The position numbers and the translations under genes were made by a program. Under the pieces are notes generated by a model. It did no database searches. It saw nothing but the letters and a program-made list of their open reading frames with translations, and was not told where the DNA came from. This document shows, in pieces, positions 6,884 to 14,370 of a stretch of 24,577 bases of DNA. The DNA is taken from positions 1 through 24,577 of IMG/VR virus record IMGVR_UViG_3300047550_005152; one strand, 5' to 3'. Each line of letters begins with the position of its first letter. Within the stretch, counting starts at the first letter, position 1. Source of the DNA: a virus.

Positions 6884-6889
6884 TATAAT
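6884..6889 (+). promoter_or_regulatory. Candidate -10 element (TATAAT) for first fibre gene
   Basis: A consensus TATAAT, 26 bases before the GTG start at 6916. AAGGAAAG at 6891-6898 lies between them, too far from the start for a normal ribosome-binding site. No -35 box is clear. Confidence 0.5.
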
Positions 6890-6915
6890 AAAGGAAAGAA
6901 TTGCGCAGTAGATAG

Positions 6916-8709
6916 GTGGCAAATCGCCGTATTACCGAATTCCCTGCAATAGCAGCGAATGAGATTGTCGACCAGGATGTCATGACCCTGGTCCACGTTT
7001 TTGAGGTAGACCCTTCACTGCGCAACAAAAAGATTACATTTTCTCAATTCAGAGATTACTTAGATCTGTACTATGCACCAGGTAGCGGCGCTTTAATTAG
7101 CGGCAACGTTACCATCACAGGAAATCTAACTGTATCTGGCAACTCTAGTTTTAATACGGTAACTGCATCTGGGCTTAGTACCTTTAGTGGCATCCTTGTT
7201 CAGAACAACGCAACAGTCAGTGGAACCATTAGCGGCACCACTTTAACCGGGACGTATGTTCAAGGCAGCCTAGTTAATGCGGTTACTGGTACCTTCACAA
7301 CCCTTGCTACAGGTGCAACTGCATCGTTCCCAACAGGAAACTTTACGAGTCTTACAGGAACCACAACAACTGGTGTCAGTGCGTTTTTTACAAACGGTAC
7401 GTTTACCAACGTAACAGGAACAACGTTTACTGGAACAACTGTTGCAGCTACTACAGGAACTTTCCAAGTACTTGGTACGCCAATTCTTGACGTCAGCGGA
7501 AATTTGTCTGTTGCAAGTGGCTTAACTGTCACAGGAACTGCTCAATTTGCAAACGGTGTTCGAGTTACTGGGACACTTTCAGGAACAACAGTTACTGGAA
7601 CTACAGCACAGTTTTCAACTGTTACAGGCATTTCAGGTGTATTTACTACGCAGGTATCGGGTAACACCATTACCGGAAATACGCTTTTAGTTTCAAATGC
7701 AACAGGTGTTTCGGGAACCTTTACATCTAGAGTATCAGGCGCAACCGTAACAGGCAATACAGGATCTTTTGGAACAGTAACTGGCATCTCTGGTGTCTTT
7801 ACCCAGGTTCTTTCTGGTCAGACAATTACAGGAGAGACTGGGAACTTTGGAACAGTTACGGGAGTTTCAGGCGTCTTTACTACTTTATCTGGGGCAACAG
7901 TTACAGGAAACACTGTAAACGCAGGGATTGTTACTGCAGTTACTGGTAATTTTGGTCGCGTATCAGGGACAACTGTAACAGGAAATGCGGGTCAGTTTAC
8001 TTCTGTTACAGGTGGCACTCTTATTGGAACCACTAGCATTTCAGGAGCAACTGTCACTGGAGATGCGGGTCAATTTACTTCTGTTACAGGCATTACTGTT
8101 GTCGGTACAACTAGTGTTTCAGGTACAACAATAACAGGTAACACAGTACTTGCAACTAATTTAACAGGACAAGTAGGTTCTTTTACAACGAGTATTTCCG
8201 GCGCAACAATTACTGGCAACAGTGTTTTAAGTACGTCGGGAAGGTTTCAAAATATCAGTGGTTTAGTTATTACCGGCGACACAATGCAAGCCGGATTAAT
8301 TTCTGCTGTTTCAGGTGTTTTTACAAATATTGTTTTTGTTAATACGGTTGTTTCTGGTAACTTATCTGTACTAGGAACTGGTATTTTTTCCACTGGAGGA
8401 ATCATTTCTTCCGGCTTAATTAGTGGAAGCAGTGTTACGGCACCAACAGGAACATTTACAACTCTTTCTGGAACAAGTGGTACTTTTGTTTCGCTAACAG
8501 GGACAACAACCACAGGTGTAACCGCAACATTCACAACTGTTTCCGGCGTAACAGTCACTGGTGCGACCGGTACGTTTACCAATATCACTGGCAGTACGCT
8601 TAGGGTTACAACACCCTCTGGTGCAACACCTGCCATTGTTTGTTCTGGTGTTGTTTCAGGCAGCACAAGCGGATTTGTAATCCAAGGTCCGTTAATTATT
8701 CTTCCTTGA
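6916..8709 (+). CDS. Tail fibre-like protein with long Thr/Gly/Val repeat array
   Basis: 597 residues from GTG 6916. The N-terminus (MANRRITEFPAIAANEIVDQ ... NKKITFSQFRDYLDLYYAP, to about residue 56) resembles the particle-attachment end of cyanophage fibre-like proteins. Nearly all the rest is a repeat array built on ..SGxTVTGxxxxFxxVTGxSGVFT.., with clear units of about 25-26 residues in the middle (for example SGATVTGNTGSFGTVTG). Such repeats form trimeric beta-rich shafts. The end, GFVIQGPLIILP, carries no chaperone domain, unlike the neighbouring fibre. It likely contributes to the host-binding apparatus. Long antisense open frames here are a by-product of the repeats. Confidence 0.85.
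   Translation: MANRRITEFPAIAANEIVDQDVMTLVHVFEVDPSLRNKKITFSQFRDYLDLYYAPGSGALISGNVTITGNLTVSGNSSFNTVTASGLSTFSGILVQNNATVSGTISGTTLTGTYVQGSLVNAVTGTFTTLATGATASFPTGNFTSLTGTTTTGVSAFFTNGTFTNVTGTTFTGTTVAATTGTFQVLGTPILDVSGNLSVASGLTVTGTAQFANGVRVTGTLSGTTVTGTTAQFSTVTGISGVFTTQVSGNTITGNTLLVSNATGVSGTFTSRVSGATVTGNTGSFGTVTGISGVFTQVLSGQTITGETGNFGTVTGVSGVFTTLSGATVTGNTVNAGIVTAVTGNFGRVSGTTVTGNAGQFTSVTGGTLIGTTSISGATVTGDAGQFTSVTGITVVGTTSVSGTTITGNTVLATNLTGQVGSFTTSISGATITGNSVLSTSGRFQNISGLVITGDTMQAGLISAVSGVFTNIVFVNTVVSGNLSVLGTGIFSTGGIISSGLISGSSVTAPTGTFTTLSGTSGTFVSLTGTTTTGVTATFTTVSGVTVTGATGTFTNITGSTLRVTTPSGATPAIVCSGVVSGSTSGFVIQGPLIILP
7540..8290 (+). repeat. Coding tandem repeat array (degenerate, ~75-78 bp units)
   Basis: Within the fibre gene, imperfect units of about 25-26 codons recur, each with a TCAGGNNCAACNGTNACAGG-like core followed by an F..VTG..GVF-type segment. 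Units differ at synonymous and non-synonymous positions, so the array is old or under selection for sequence variety. Boundaries are approximate. Confidence 0.6.
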
Positions 8710-8717
8710 TCTTCGGT

Positions 8718-8723
8718 TAAAAT
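8718..8723 (+). promoter_or_regulatory. Candidate -10 element (TAAAAT) for second fibre gene
   Basis: TAAAAT in context GGTTAAAATAG, 19 bases before the ATG at 8743. Nearly the same context (GTTAAAATA) recurs before the endolysin gene. Confidence 0.5.
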
Positions 8724-8742
8724 AGACAAAAAGAGACAACAA

Positions 8743-10797
8743 ATGACTTACGGAACTATTAAGGTTGATACGGTTACTTTTACCAATGATGGTGTTGATA
8801 AGAGCGTTACGCTTTCTGGTTTAGTTCAGAATCCTACTTTTAGCGGTAACGTAACCGTCACTGGCACTCTTTCAGGTGTTACCGTAACTGGTACGACAGC
8901 TAACTTTACGAGCGGTAATTTTACTAATATTAGTGGCGGTACTCATACTATTACATCGGGTGTATTTGCGGCAGGTAGTGCAGCAAGCCCTTCGATTACA
9001 TTTACGGGTGATTTAAATACCGGTATTTACTCACCCGGCGCAGACCAAGTAGCCATCAGCACTGGTGGGTCTGGCAGGTTGTTCGTGGATGCGAGTGGGC
9101 GCGTTGGTGTTGGCAGTGCACCATCGGTTGGGAATGGTATTCACGCAACAATCAACACTAACAACTATGGGACTGCGCTTGTTTTACAAAATGCCAATGT
9201 CAATGGCTGGGCTGCAGAAATGCAGTTTCTTGGAATAACTACAACAGATACTCAAGCAAAGATCGGAGCGCTTGCAACCGGTCCAGGTTCAAATTCCGGC
9301 GCATTGGCTTTTTATACGGCAAATGCAGGTTCGTATTTAGAACGCCTGCGCATTACATCAGCAGGGCTCGTGGGTATAGGGACTAGTTCGCCCGCTTCGT
9401 TACTGTCGGTTGTAAGAGCAGCGGAAGGTACTTCGCTAGAGGCGTTGCGACTTGTAAACGAATCTCCAAACCAACGAAACACTAGTTCTGTCTACATCGG
9501 CATGTATGGCTCAAATGAGGCATACGAACGGGCACGTATTCTCTGTGGCAATCCTACCGATTTTGACGGCAACAACGGGTTCCTGTCTTTTTGGACAAGA
9601 AACGCTGGAACTCTTGCAGAAAAAGTTCGTATCGATAACGCAGGCCGCGTAGGGATTGGCACTACGACGCCTCAGCACTTACTTGATTGCACAAGCATTG
9701 GGCGATTCACAGGCAACACTAACAGTGCAGCCTCTGGAGCTGGCATTGAAATTGGTTACGACTCTGGTAATACCACTGGATTTATTCAGTCCTACAACAG
9801 GGGATCTTCCACGTATCTTTCTACTGCAGTGGATGGGTCAGATGTTCGGTTTAAAACTAGCAGCACCGAACGTGCCCGCATCGACAGCTCCGGCAGGCTC
9901 CTAGTGGGCACGTCTGATGGGTCTGGCGGTGTAAGCAAACTGGTAGTTCAAGGTGCATCAAACGGTTCTGCTGTTGGTGTTGCGCAGATCTCTTACAACG
10001 GATTGGCTTCTGCAGGGTTTGGGGCTGGGACTGACATTGGTTATTTGCGTTTTACTGACCAAGGCAGTAACTCAGGTGTATTCGCCCAGATAACAGCTAC
10101 CGCCGATGCGACCAGTGGGGCAAATGACTACCCAGGTAGGCTGGTGTTCTCCACTACTGCGGATGGGGCAAGTTCTCCGACGGAGCGGATGAGGATTGGA
10201 CAGAACGGTTATATCCAATGCTCAGAAACTGGTACTTACAGTCCAGATGGAGGATCTGTTTGGCATAAATTCTATCAGTCTGTTAATGAGCGTTGCCTGC
10301 AAACATATAACACAGCCGGAACATTTACAAATTATGCTTTAACGCAATATATAGCAGCAGGCGGCGGTACTGGGTCCGGCTTTGCGTCTGGTTTCAGCGA
10401 CAGCGGGTCCATCCAGCGATACATAATCTTCTCAAACGGAAACATCCAAAATATTAACAACAGCTACGGCGCAATTTCTGATTTAAAACTGAAAGAAAAT
10501 ATTGTTGATGCGTCTGAGCAATGGAATGACATCAAAAACCTTCGCGTTAGAAAATACAATCTTAAGCAAGGTGGAGCGCACACCCAGATTGGCGTGATTG
10601 CGCAGGAAATTGAGCTTGTTTCTCCTGGTCTTGTTTATGAAACAACTGACCGCGACACAGATGGCAACGACCTTGGCACCGTCACCAAGAGCGTGAACTA
10701 CTCAGTGCTCTACATGAAAGCAGTCAAGGCGCTGCAGGAAGCAATGGAGCGCATCGAAACCCTTGAGGCCAAAGTTGCAGCTCTTGAAAGCGCGTAG
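8743..10797 (+). CDS. Tail fibre with C-terminal S74 self-cleaving chaperone
   Basis: 684 residues. The first ~70 (MTYGTIKVDTVTFTNDGVDK, then SGNVTVTGTLSGVTVTG) resemble the neighbour's shaft repeats. The middle has the GIYSPGADQVAISTGG segment and at least four modules of (E)RxRI...G(R/L)VGIGT...P type, common in S74 fibres. Residues 579-684 are the peptidase S74 intramolecular chaperone: SDLKLKENI with the expected Ser579/Lys584 dyad, then IGVIAQEIE, then a coiled coil ending ALESA. The chaperone drives trimerisation and then cuts itself off just before Ser579, leaving the mature fibre. The middle region (about 9050-10200) is visibly more G/C-rich than the repeat gene before it, suggesting a swapped receptor-binding module. 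Confidence 0.92.
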   Translation: MTYGTIKVDTVTFTNDGVDKSVTLSGLVQNPTFSGNVTVTGTLSGVTVTGTTANFTSGNFTNISGGTHTITSGVFAAGSAASPSITFTGDLNTGIYSPGADQVAISTGGSGRLFVDASGRVGVGSAPSVGNGIHATINTNNYGTALVLQNANVNGWAAEMQFLGITTTDTQAKIGALATGPGSNSGALAFYTANAGSYLERLRITSAGLVGIGTSSPASLLSVVRAAEGTSLEALRLVNESPNQRNTSSVYIGMYGSNEAYERARILCGNPTDFDGNNGFLSFWTRNAGTLAEKVRIDNAGRVGIGTTTPQHLLDCTSIGRFTGNTNSAASGAGIEIGYDSGNTTGFIQSYNRGSSTYLSTAVDGSDVRFKTSSTERARIDSSGRLLVGTSDGSGGVSKLVVQGASNGSAVGVAQISYNGLASAGFGAGTDIGYLRFTDQGSNSGVFAQITATADATSGANDYPGRLVFSTTADGASSPTERMRIGQNGYIQCSETGTYSPDGGSVWHKFYQSVNERCLQTYNTAGTFTNYALTQYIAAGGGTGSGFASGFSDSGSIQRYIIFSNGNIQNINNSYGAISDLKLKENIVDASEQWNDIKNLRVRKYNLKQGGAHTQIGVIAQEIELVSPGLVYETTDRDTDGNDLGTVTKSVNYSVLYMKAVKALQEAMERIETLEAKVAALESA

Positions 10798-10811
10798 TCC
10801 TTTTCACTTCT

Positions 10812-10958
10812 ATGTCTGACGACACCTGGCTAGAACCGCTTGATCGCCGCATTGATGAGGTGCGGCGTGAAACGGAAGCTATTAAAAATGCCACTGCTGC
10901 TTTAAAACGTCTCTACGCCAACAATGACAAAGGCATGAAGCGTCTTGCTGATAGCTAG
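10812..10958 (+). CDS. 48-residue helical protein
   Basis: ATG 10812 to TAG 10956-10958, starting 14 bases after the fibre stop. It reads MSDDTWLEPLDRRIDEVRRE and then a charged helix with Leu/Ile spacing like a short coiled coil, ending MKRLADS. No family recognised. Close spacing after the fibre suggests co-expression, perhaps as a fibre accessory or assembly factor, but this is inference. Confidence 0.6.
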   Translation: MSDDTWLEPLDRRIDEVRRETEAIKNATAALKRLYANNDKGMKRLADS

Positions 10959-10961
10959 TAG

Positions 10962-10990
10962 TTGGCATCACTACTTACTTCCTGTAAAAT
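10962..10990 (+). promoter_or_regulatory. Candidate sigma70-type promoter (TTGGCA - 17 bp - TAAAAT)
   Basis: TTGGCA (10962-10967) and TAAAAT (10985-10990) are separated by exactly 17 bases, and the ATG at 11010 follows 19 bases after the -10. This is the best two-box promoter I see in the window. Confidence 0.6.
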
Positions 10991-11009
10991 AGTAGAAAAC
11001 ATTGGTATC

Positions 11010-11333
11010 ATGCCTAACGCAACTTGGGATATTGCTCAGCTTGAGCGCAAGCTTCCTGATGGGGATACTTGTCCTGATGGTGCTGTCTACACTGCACACT
11101 GGACTGCTGCCCTGGAAGAGAACGGTGAATCAGTCGGTGTCTATGGCTCCGTTGGTTTTGGTGATCCAGACCCCGATAACTTCACTCCTTTCAGTGAACT
11201 GACCAAAGAAGAGGTTTTGAACTGGGTGTTTGAAACCCTTGGTCCTGATCAAATCGTCACTATCGAAGAAGGACTGTACAATCAACTCCAGCAAAAACTG
11301 AATCCAACCACAGAAGCTGGTGTACCTTGGTGA
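11010..11333 (+). CDS. Small conserved cyanophage protein, paralogue A
   Basis: 107 residues from ATG 11010; the frame is open upstream to 10962 but that would read through the promoter. It begins MPNATWDIAQLERKLPDGDT, has AVYTAHWTAALEENG, a Gly/Val segment VYGSVGFGD, then FSELTKEEVLNWVFETLG and ends AGVPW. The pattern (TW.I..LER.LPD, HW, F..LTKE.V..WV, PW end) matches a small family common beside fibre genes in cyanophages. Function unknown; probably structural. The gene at 11557-11928 is its paralogue. Confidence 0.85.
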   Translation: MPNATWDIAQLERKLPDGDTCPDGAVYTAHWTAALEENGESVGVYGSVGFGDPDPDNFTPFSELTKEEVLNWVFETLGPDQIVTIEEGLYNQLQQKLNPTTEAGVPW

Positions 11334-11340
11334 TTTTTGT

Positions 11341-11346
11341 TATACT
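11341..11346 (+). promoter_or_regulatory. Candidate -10 element (TATACT)
   Basis: TATACT lies 21 bases before the ATG at 11368; the intervening bases contain no Shine-Dalgarno match. Confidence 0.45.
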
Positions 11347-11367
11347 CTTTGAAGTTATTTGTTCATT

Positions 11368-11553
11368 ATGGCTTGCAAAAAATCTGAGCTGATCAGTGCC
11401 ATCAATTCTTTTGGTGCTGCACGTGCTACCGGTGACGGCAATCTGATTGCTTTTTCCGGTAACCTCATCGGTCAACTGATTGAAACGCTTGAGTTTGCAT
11501 CAGAGGAAGAAGAAACTGCCAATGCTATTGATCCTGAAGTTGTTGAAAGCTGA
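11368..11553 (+). CDS. 61-residue conserved cyanophage protein (MACKKSELISAINSF type)
   Basis: ATG 11368 is preferred over an in-frame TTG three codons upstream. It starts MACKKSELISAINSFGAARA, continues as an amphipathic helix LIAFSGNLIGQLIETLEF, and ends in an acidic tail (SEEEETANAIDPEVVES). I recognise this as a small protein repeatedly seen in cyanophage genomes; no function is assigned. It sits between the two paralogues at 11010 and 11557. Confidence 0.8.
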   Translation: MACKKSELISAINSFGAARATGDGNLIAFSGNLIGQLIETLEFASEEEETANAIDPEVVES

Positions 11554-11556
11554 CCA

Positions 11557-11928
11557 ATGAACCAAACTACTTGGGGAATTTCATTACTTGAACGGAATCT
11601 TCCGGACAGTTCTTCTTACCCAGGTAGTGAGGTAACTGCAATTCACTGGTTTGCTTATCAGATGGCGGGCAAGTATACGATCAGCACTTCAGGTGTTGTT
11701 CAGCTTGCCCCCGCTGATAGTAAAAAATGGGTTCCGTACTTGAGCTTGAGTAAAGAAACGGTAATGGGTTGGTGTAAAGATGCGTTAACACCGGATCGCG
11801 TTAAAGAAATTGAAGCCGCACTTGCCGAACGTGTTAATGCAGAACTAAATAAAGCATCTGGGTTACCCTGGGGCACGCCAGATCCTTTGCCGCCTTTACC
11901 GCATCCACTTGGCTACGTTAAAGTTTGA
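11557..11928 (+). CDS. Small conserved cyanophage protein, paralogue B
   Basis: 123 residues, starting three bases after the previous stop. It shares the plan of paralogue A: MNQTTWGISLLERNLPDSSS (TW.I..LER.LPD), VTAIHWFAYQ (HW), then YLSLSKETVMGWCKDALTPD and GLPWG. It has an extra proline-rich end (DPLPPLPHPLG). The two copies are clearly diverged, so the duplication is old or one copy was acquired. Function unknown; probably a structural accessory. Confidence 0.8.
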   Translation: MNQTTWGISLLERNLPDSSSYPGSEVTAIHWFAYQMAGKYTISTSGVVQLAPADSKKWVPYLSLSKETVMGWCKDALTPDRVKEIEAALAERVNAELNKASGLPWGTPDPLPPLPHPLGYVKV

Positions 11929-11951
11929 TTTTAAATAACACTACTATCAGT

Positions 11952-11957
11952 TAAAAT
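11952..11957 (+). promoter_or_regulatory. Candidate -10 element (TAAAAT) for endolysin gene
   Basis: GTTAAAATA context, 22 bases before the GTG start at 11980. AAAGAAG at 11970-11976 may act as a weak ribosome-binding site. Confidence 0.5.
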
Positions 11958-11979
11958 ACAAAAAACTGAAAGAAGTGTT

Positions 11980-12990
11980 GTGACAATTAAACTTACCGAT
12001 GCTGCAGAGTTTTTTAAAAAAGAACCTCAGCAAATTGATGCATGGAATTGGCTTCAAGCTCAGGTTTCTCCTGATGTTTTGGAGTCTTTTGCTGTTAAAT
12101 ACCGCAATAAACAAACGGCAAAAACAGATGTTGCTAATACATGGGAAGGTGTTTTAGCAACAGCAAAGCAAGCTGGTGCTAAATGGCCAGAATGTGTTGC
12201 TGCACAGTGGGCACTTGAATCAGGATGGGGAAAACATTTTTCAGGCACTTGGAATGCGTTTGGTTTAAAAGGGTCTGGATCAAAAGTTGATACGCAGGAA
12301 TTTATTAACGGAAAGTGGGTAACAATTAAAGCAGGTTTTATTGATTTTCCGGATCTTAAAACTTGTATTTACTACTTGGTTGATCGCTGGTATAAAGACT
12401 TTGGTAAATACAAAGGCGTCAATAAAGCAAGTAGTCGAAATGAATGTGCGCGTTTATTGGTAGAAGAAGGATATGCAACTGATCCAAACTACAGCACAAA
12501 ATTAATTCAAATCATGGATAAACAGCTTCAAAACATTGGAGAAAAAGAAAGTAAAAATCCACATGAAAACAATTTCACTCCACAAAGCCCTTTTAGTTAT
12601 AAAGTCACTCCAAATATTACCTATGGCGAATTGACTCTTAACCAAGAGGTGCGGCGTTTTACCAAACAATATCAATGTGACACAGCAAAAGAACTGTGTT
12701 TATTTCTTGAACGAGTACGCAAACAGTTTGGTAACAAGCCTTTAATCATTACCAGTGCATCTCGACCAGAACCCATTAATACACAAGTAGGTGGAGCTAA
12801 AAATAGCGAGCACACCTACAGTTCCGCGTCAACAGGGGCTATTGATTTTTACGTAGAAGGAGCTGACATTAATGCTGTACAAGCATGGTGTGATAAAAAT
12901 TGGCCGTACTCATTAGGATACGGCGCACCAAAAGGATTTGTCCACATTGGTGTCCGCGACGGCAATCCGCGTGTCCGTTGGAACTATTGA
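11980..12990 (+). CDS. Bifunctional endolysin: glucosaminidase plus M15 peptidase
   Basis: 336 residues from GTG 11980. Residues ~55-185 are a glucosaminidase (GH73/LYZ2-like) domain: WPECVAAQWALESGWGKHF with the general-acid Glu80, then WNAFGLKGSG and GYATDPNYSTKLIQIM. A linker (~186-210) leads to an M15-family (Peptidase_M15_3-like) zinc peptidase: LIITSASRPEPIN, SEHTYSSASTGAIDFYV (zinc ligands His278 and Asp289) and GFVHIGVR (His322). The enzyme could cut both glycan and stem-peptide bonds of peptidoglycan. No signal peptide is visible, so a holin is needed; a holin-like gene lies convergently three bases downstream. The first ~50 residues may be a targeting segment. Confidence 0.9.
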   Translation: MTIKLTDAAEFFKKEPQQIDAWNWLQAQVSPDVLESFAVKYRNKQTAKTDVANTWEGVLATAKQAGAKWPECVAAQWALESGWGKHFSGTWNAFGLKGSGSKVDTQEFINGKWVTIKAGFIDFPDLKTCIYYLVDRWYKDFGKYKGVNKASSRNECARLLVEEGYATDPNYSTKLIQIMDKQLQNIGEKESKNPHENNFTPQSPFSYKVTPNITYGELTLNQEVRRFTKQYQCDTAKELCLFLERVRKQFGNKPLIITSASRPEPINTQVGGAKNSEHTYSSASTGAIDFYVEGADINAVQAWCDKNWPYSLGYGAPKGFVHIGVRDGNPRVRWNY

Positions 12991-12993
12991 GTT

Positions 12994-13182
12994 TTAATGG
13001 CGACGACGGCGTTTTTCGTTACCAGGTTCTTTAGCACGACCAACAACCAAAGCCAATAGCTCGATGATGCGATAAGCTTTAACAGCGAACGCATCATCTT
13101 TTGGCGTTGGAGTTAACGCTGTAATGGCAGAAGCTGCTGCGTGTACAGCAAGAGCAGCTTCAATGTAGTTGTTTACAGACAT
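12994..13182 (-). CDS. Holin-like small membrane protein
   Basis: 62 residues: MSVNNYIEAALAVHAAASAI, then TALTPTPKDDAF, then a second hydrophobic stretch RIIELLALVVG and a very basic tail (KRRRRH). Two hydrophobic segments joined by a short Pro/Asp turn with a positive C-terminus is the plan of a class II holin. Its position, convergent and three bases from the endolysin, supports that. The segments are only moderately hydrophobic (many Ala), so this is a candidate rather than a firm call. TAGAAT is 20 bases upstream of the ATG on the minus strand. Confidence 0.6.
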   Translation of the reverse strand: MSVNNYIEAALAVHAAASAITALTPTPKDDAFAVKAYRIIELLALVVGRAKEPGNEKRRRRH

Positions 13183-13202
13183 AAAAGCACCTATTTGTTT
13201 TT

Positions 13203-13208
13203 ATTCTA
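13203..13208 (-). promoter_or_regulatory. Candidate -10 element (TAGAAT) for holin-like gene
   Basis: On the minus strand TAGAAT is 20 bases before the ATG at 13182, overlapping the stop of the upstream 46-codon gene. It could allow separate expression of the holin-like gene. Confidence 0.4.
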
Positions 13209-13346
13209 TCGGTCAAATTCTTTTAAGTAATCCAGATTTTCTTGCTCAGCAAAAAAATCTTCCCAGTCTTTTTCTGTTGCTTCTGTAATTTTAGAAGGAA
13301 CAGGTTGTGGTTTTTCAGGTCTTTGAGGGGGATCTAAGAGAGTCAT
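13206..13346 (-). CDS. 46-residue acidic protein
   Basis: Reads MTLLDPPQRPEKPQPVPSKI, then an acidic aromatic end (EKDWEDFFAEQENLDYLKEF). An in-frame ATG six codons upstream (13364) is possible, but ATG 13346 overlaps the stop of the preceding small gene as ATGA. Proline-rich front and acidic helix; no family recognised. It is the third member of a coupled trio (13462-14370, 13343-13465, 13206-13346). Confidence 0.55.
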   Translation of the reverse strand: MTLLDPPQRPEKPQPVPSKITEATEKDWEDFFAEQENLDYLKEFDR

Positions 13347-13465
13347 ACGTCGTACATGCGGCATGCCGGTGCCGATGGATTGTTTTTACAATAACTCAAC
13401 CAAGCAAGAGTTGGCGAGTGTTTTGTAAACTTTTTTAGAAAAAACGAAAGCAAATACTTTGTCAT
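13343..13465 (-). CDS. 40-residue Cys/Pro-containing protein
   Basis: Starts at ATG 13465, overlapping the stop of the 302-residue gene as ATGA, and ends in another ATGA overlap with the next small gene. It begins MTKYLLSFFLKKFTKHSP and ends SYCKNNPSAPACRMYDV. The paired Cys within a C..NP..PAC pattern looks deliberate and I have a vague memory of similar tiny phage proteins. The hydrophobic, basic front could contact a membrane. Function unknown. The same frame extends upstream inside the larger gene, but the overlap start is the sensible one. Confidence 0.55.
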   Translation of the reverse strand: MTKYLLSFFLKKFTKHSPTLAWLSYCKNNPSAPACRMYDV

Positions 13466-14370
13466 GCCCTGTTTGTTAACGGGATAAACAGCTCGGGAAA
13501 ACGATCTGTATCTTGATGTTCTCTGCTCCAAGCTGCTTGCCAATCTGATAAAGAGTGGTCATGAATAGTATCGTAATACGCGTCATCCCCTGGTTCTAAT
13601 TCAATTTTGTAATTATTGATGTTTGAACTTGGAATGCGATTACCAATAATCCATGTTGAATTTGTTCCAACAGTGACACTGCCCCCTGGAGATTCAATAA
13701 TACAAAGTACCTCAGTGAATGCACCACCATTGGGAGGGATGACAACAGCCGTATCAACAGGGCTAACAATATCAGCAACGTCAATAGTGTATTCTTGCAG
13801 CGCACAACTGCCATCTAGATCTTCAAGTTGCCAAAAACCTTCTAAAGCAGTAGAGGCTGGTTCAATAACAACACCAACTTCGTAATCAAGAGGTTCGTTG
13901 CGTGTTGAAGAGATACAAATGAGATAACTGCCAACGCCTAATGGGAAATAACGGTCATCCCCGCGATCTAAACGCAGACGTTCAAAACTGTTGTACAGAT
14001 CAGACTGTACGCTCATTACCGTATTTAGGTAAGGAACGTACACTTCTCCTAGGTTATTGACACCATCAGTCAATGAATCAGCCTGAAAAACAGGAAGATC
14101 TGTTTGAGGGATGTTATTTAAATCATAAACACTGACGTTGATATACGTAGGACGCGGCGGTCCCTTGGTAACAATGATCCAAGCAGGTGCAGAAAGATTG
14201 ACCTGGAACCAGTTGTTGTAAGTACCGCCGCCAAAACCATTTGTTTTAACTTGGTACTTTGCACCAAGATTCCCACGCAAGTAACGCAGAGAAAGTTGAT
14301 CGAAAGTACCAAGTACTAATGGATTGTTTTTAGTGCGTTGTTCTTGACTAAGTACCGAATTCCTGGGCAT
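13462..14370 (-). CDS. Conserved cyanophage protein, probably virion-associated
   Basis: 302 residues from ATG 14370; upstream in-frame ATGs near 14403 lie deeper in the HNH gene. It begins MPRNSVLSQEQRTKNNPLVL and contains LRGNLGAKYQVKTNGFGGGT, NNWFQVNLSAPAWIIVTKGP and a long beta-rich remainder with no catalytic motif (VDTAVVIPPNGGAFTEVLCI), ending WSREHQDTDRFPELFIPLTNRA in part. I recognise the N-terminal half from cyanophage genomes, where it is uncharacterised and looks structural. The FQVNL...AWIIV pattern resembles a carbohydrate-binding, jelly-roll-like domain, as inference. Its stop is ATGA-coupled to the next gene, and its start overlaps the HNH gene by 23 bases. Confidence 0.72.
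   Translation of the reverse strand: MPRNSVLSQEQRTKNNPLVLGTFDQLSLRYLRGNLGAKYQVKTNGFGGGTYNNWFQVNLSAPAWIIVTKGPPRPTYINVSVYDLNNIPQTDLPVFQADSLTDGVNNLGEVYVPYLNTVMSVQSDLYNSFERLRLDRGDDRYFPLGVGSYLICISSTRNEPLDYEVGVVIEPASTALEGFWQLEDLDGSCALQEYTIDVADIVSPVDTAVVIPPNGGAFTEVLCIIESPGGSVTVGTNSTWIIGNRIPSSNINNYKIELEPGDDAYYDTIHDHSLSDWQAAWSREHQDTDRFPELFIPLTNRA

Noticed and set aside
7260-8729. Long minus-strand open frames opposite the first fibre gene (7260-7532, 7542-7787, 8247-8729)
   Set aside because: They are the antisense reading of the Thr/Gly/Val repeats and give monotonous Val/Pro/Thr strings without start signals or domain patterns.
13466-13543. Longer form of the 40-residue gene extending into the 302-residue gene
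   Set aside because: The extension is a second frame inside a conserved gene. The ATGA overlap gives a natural start at 13465.
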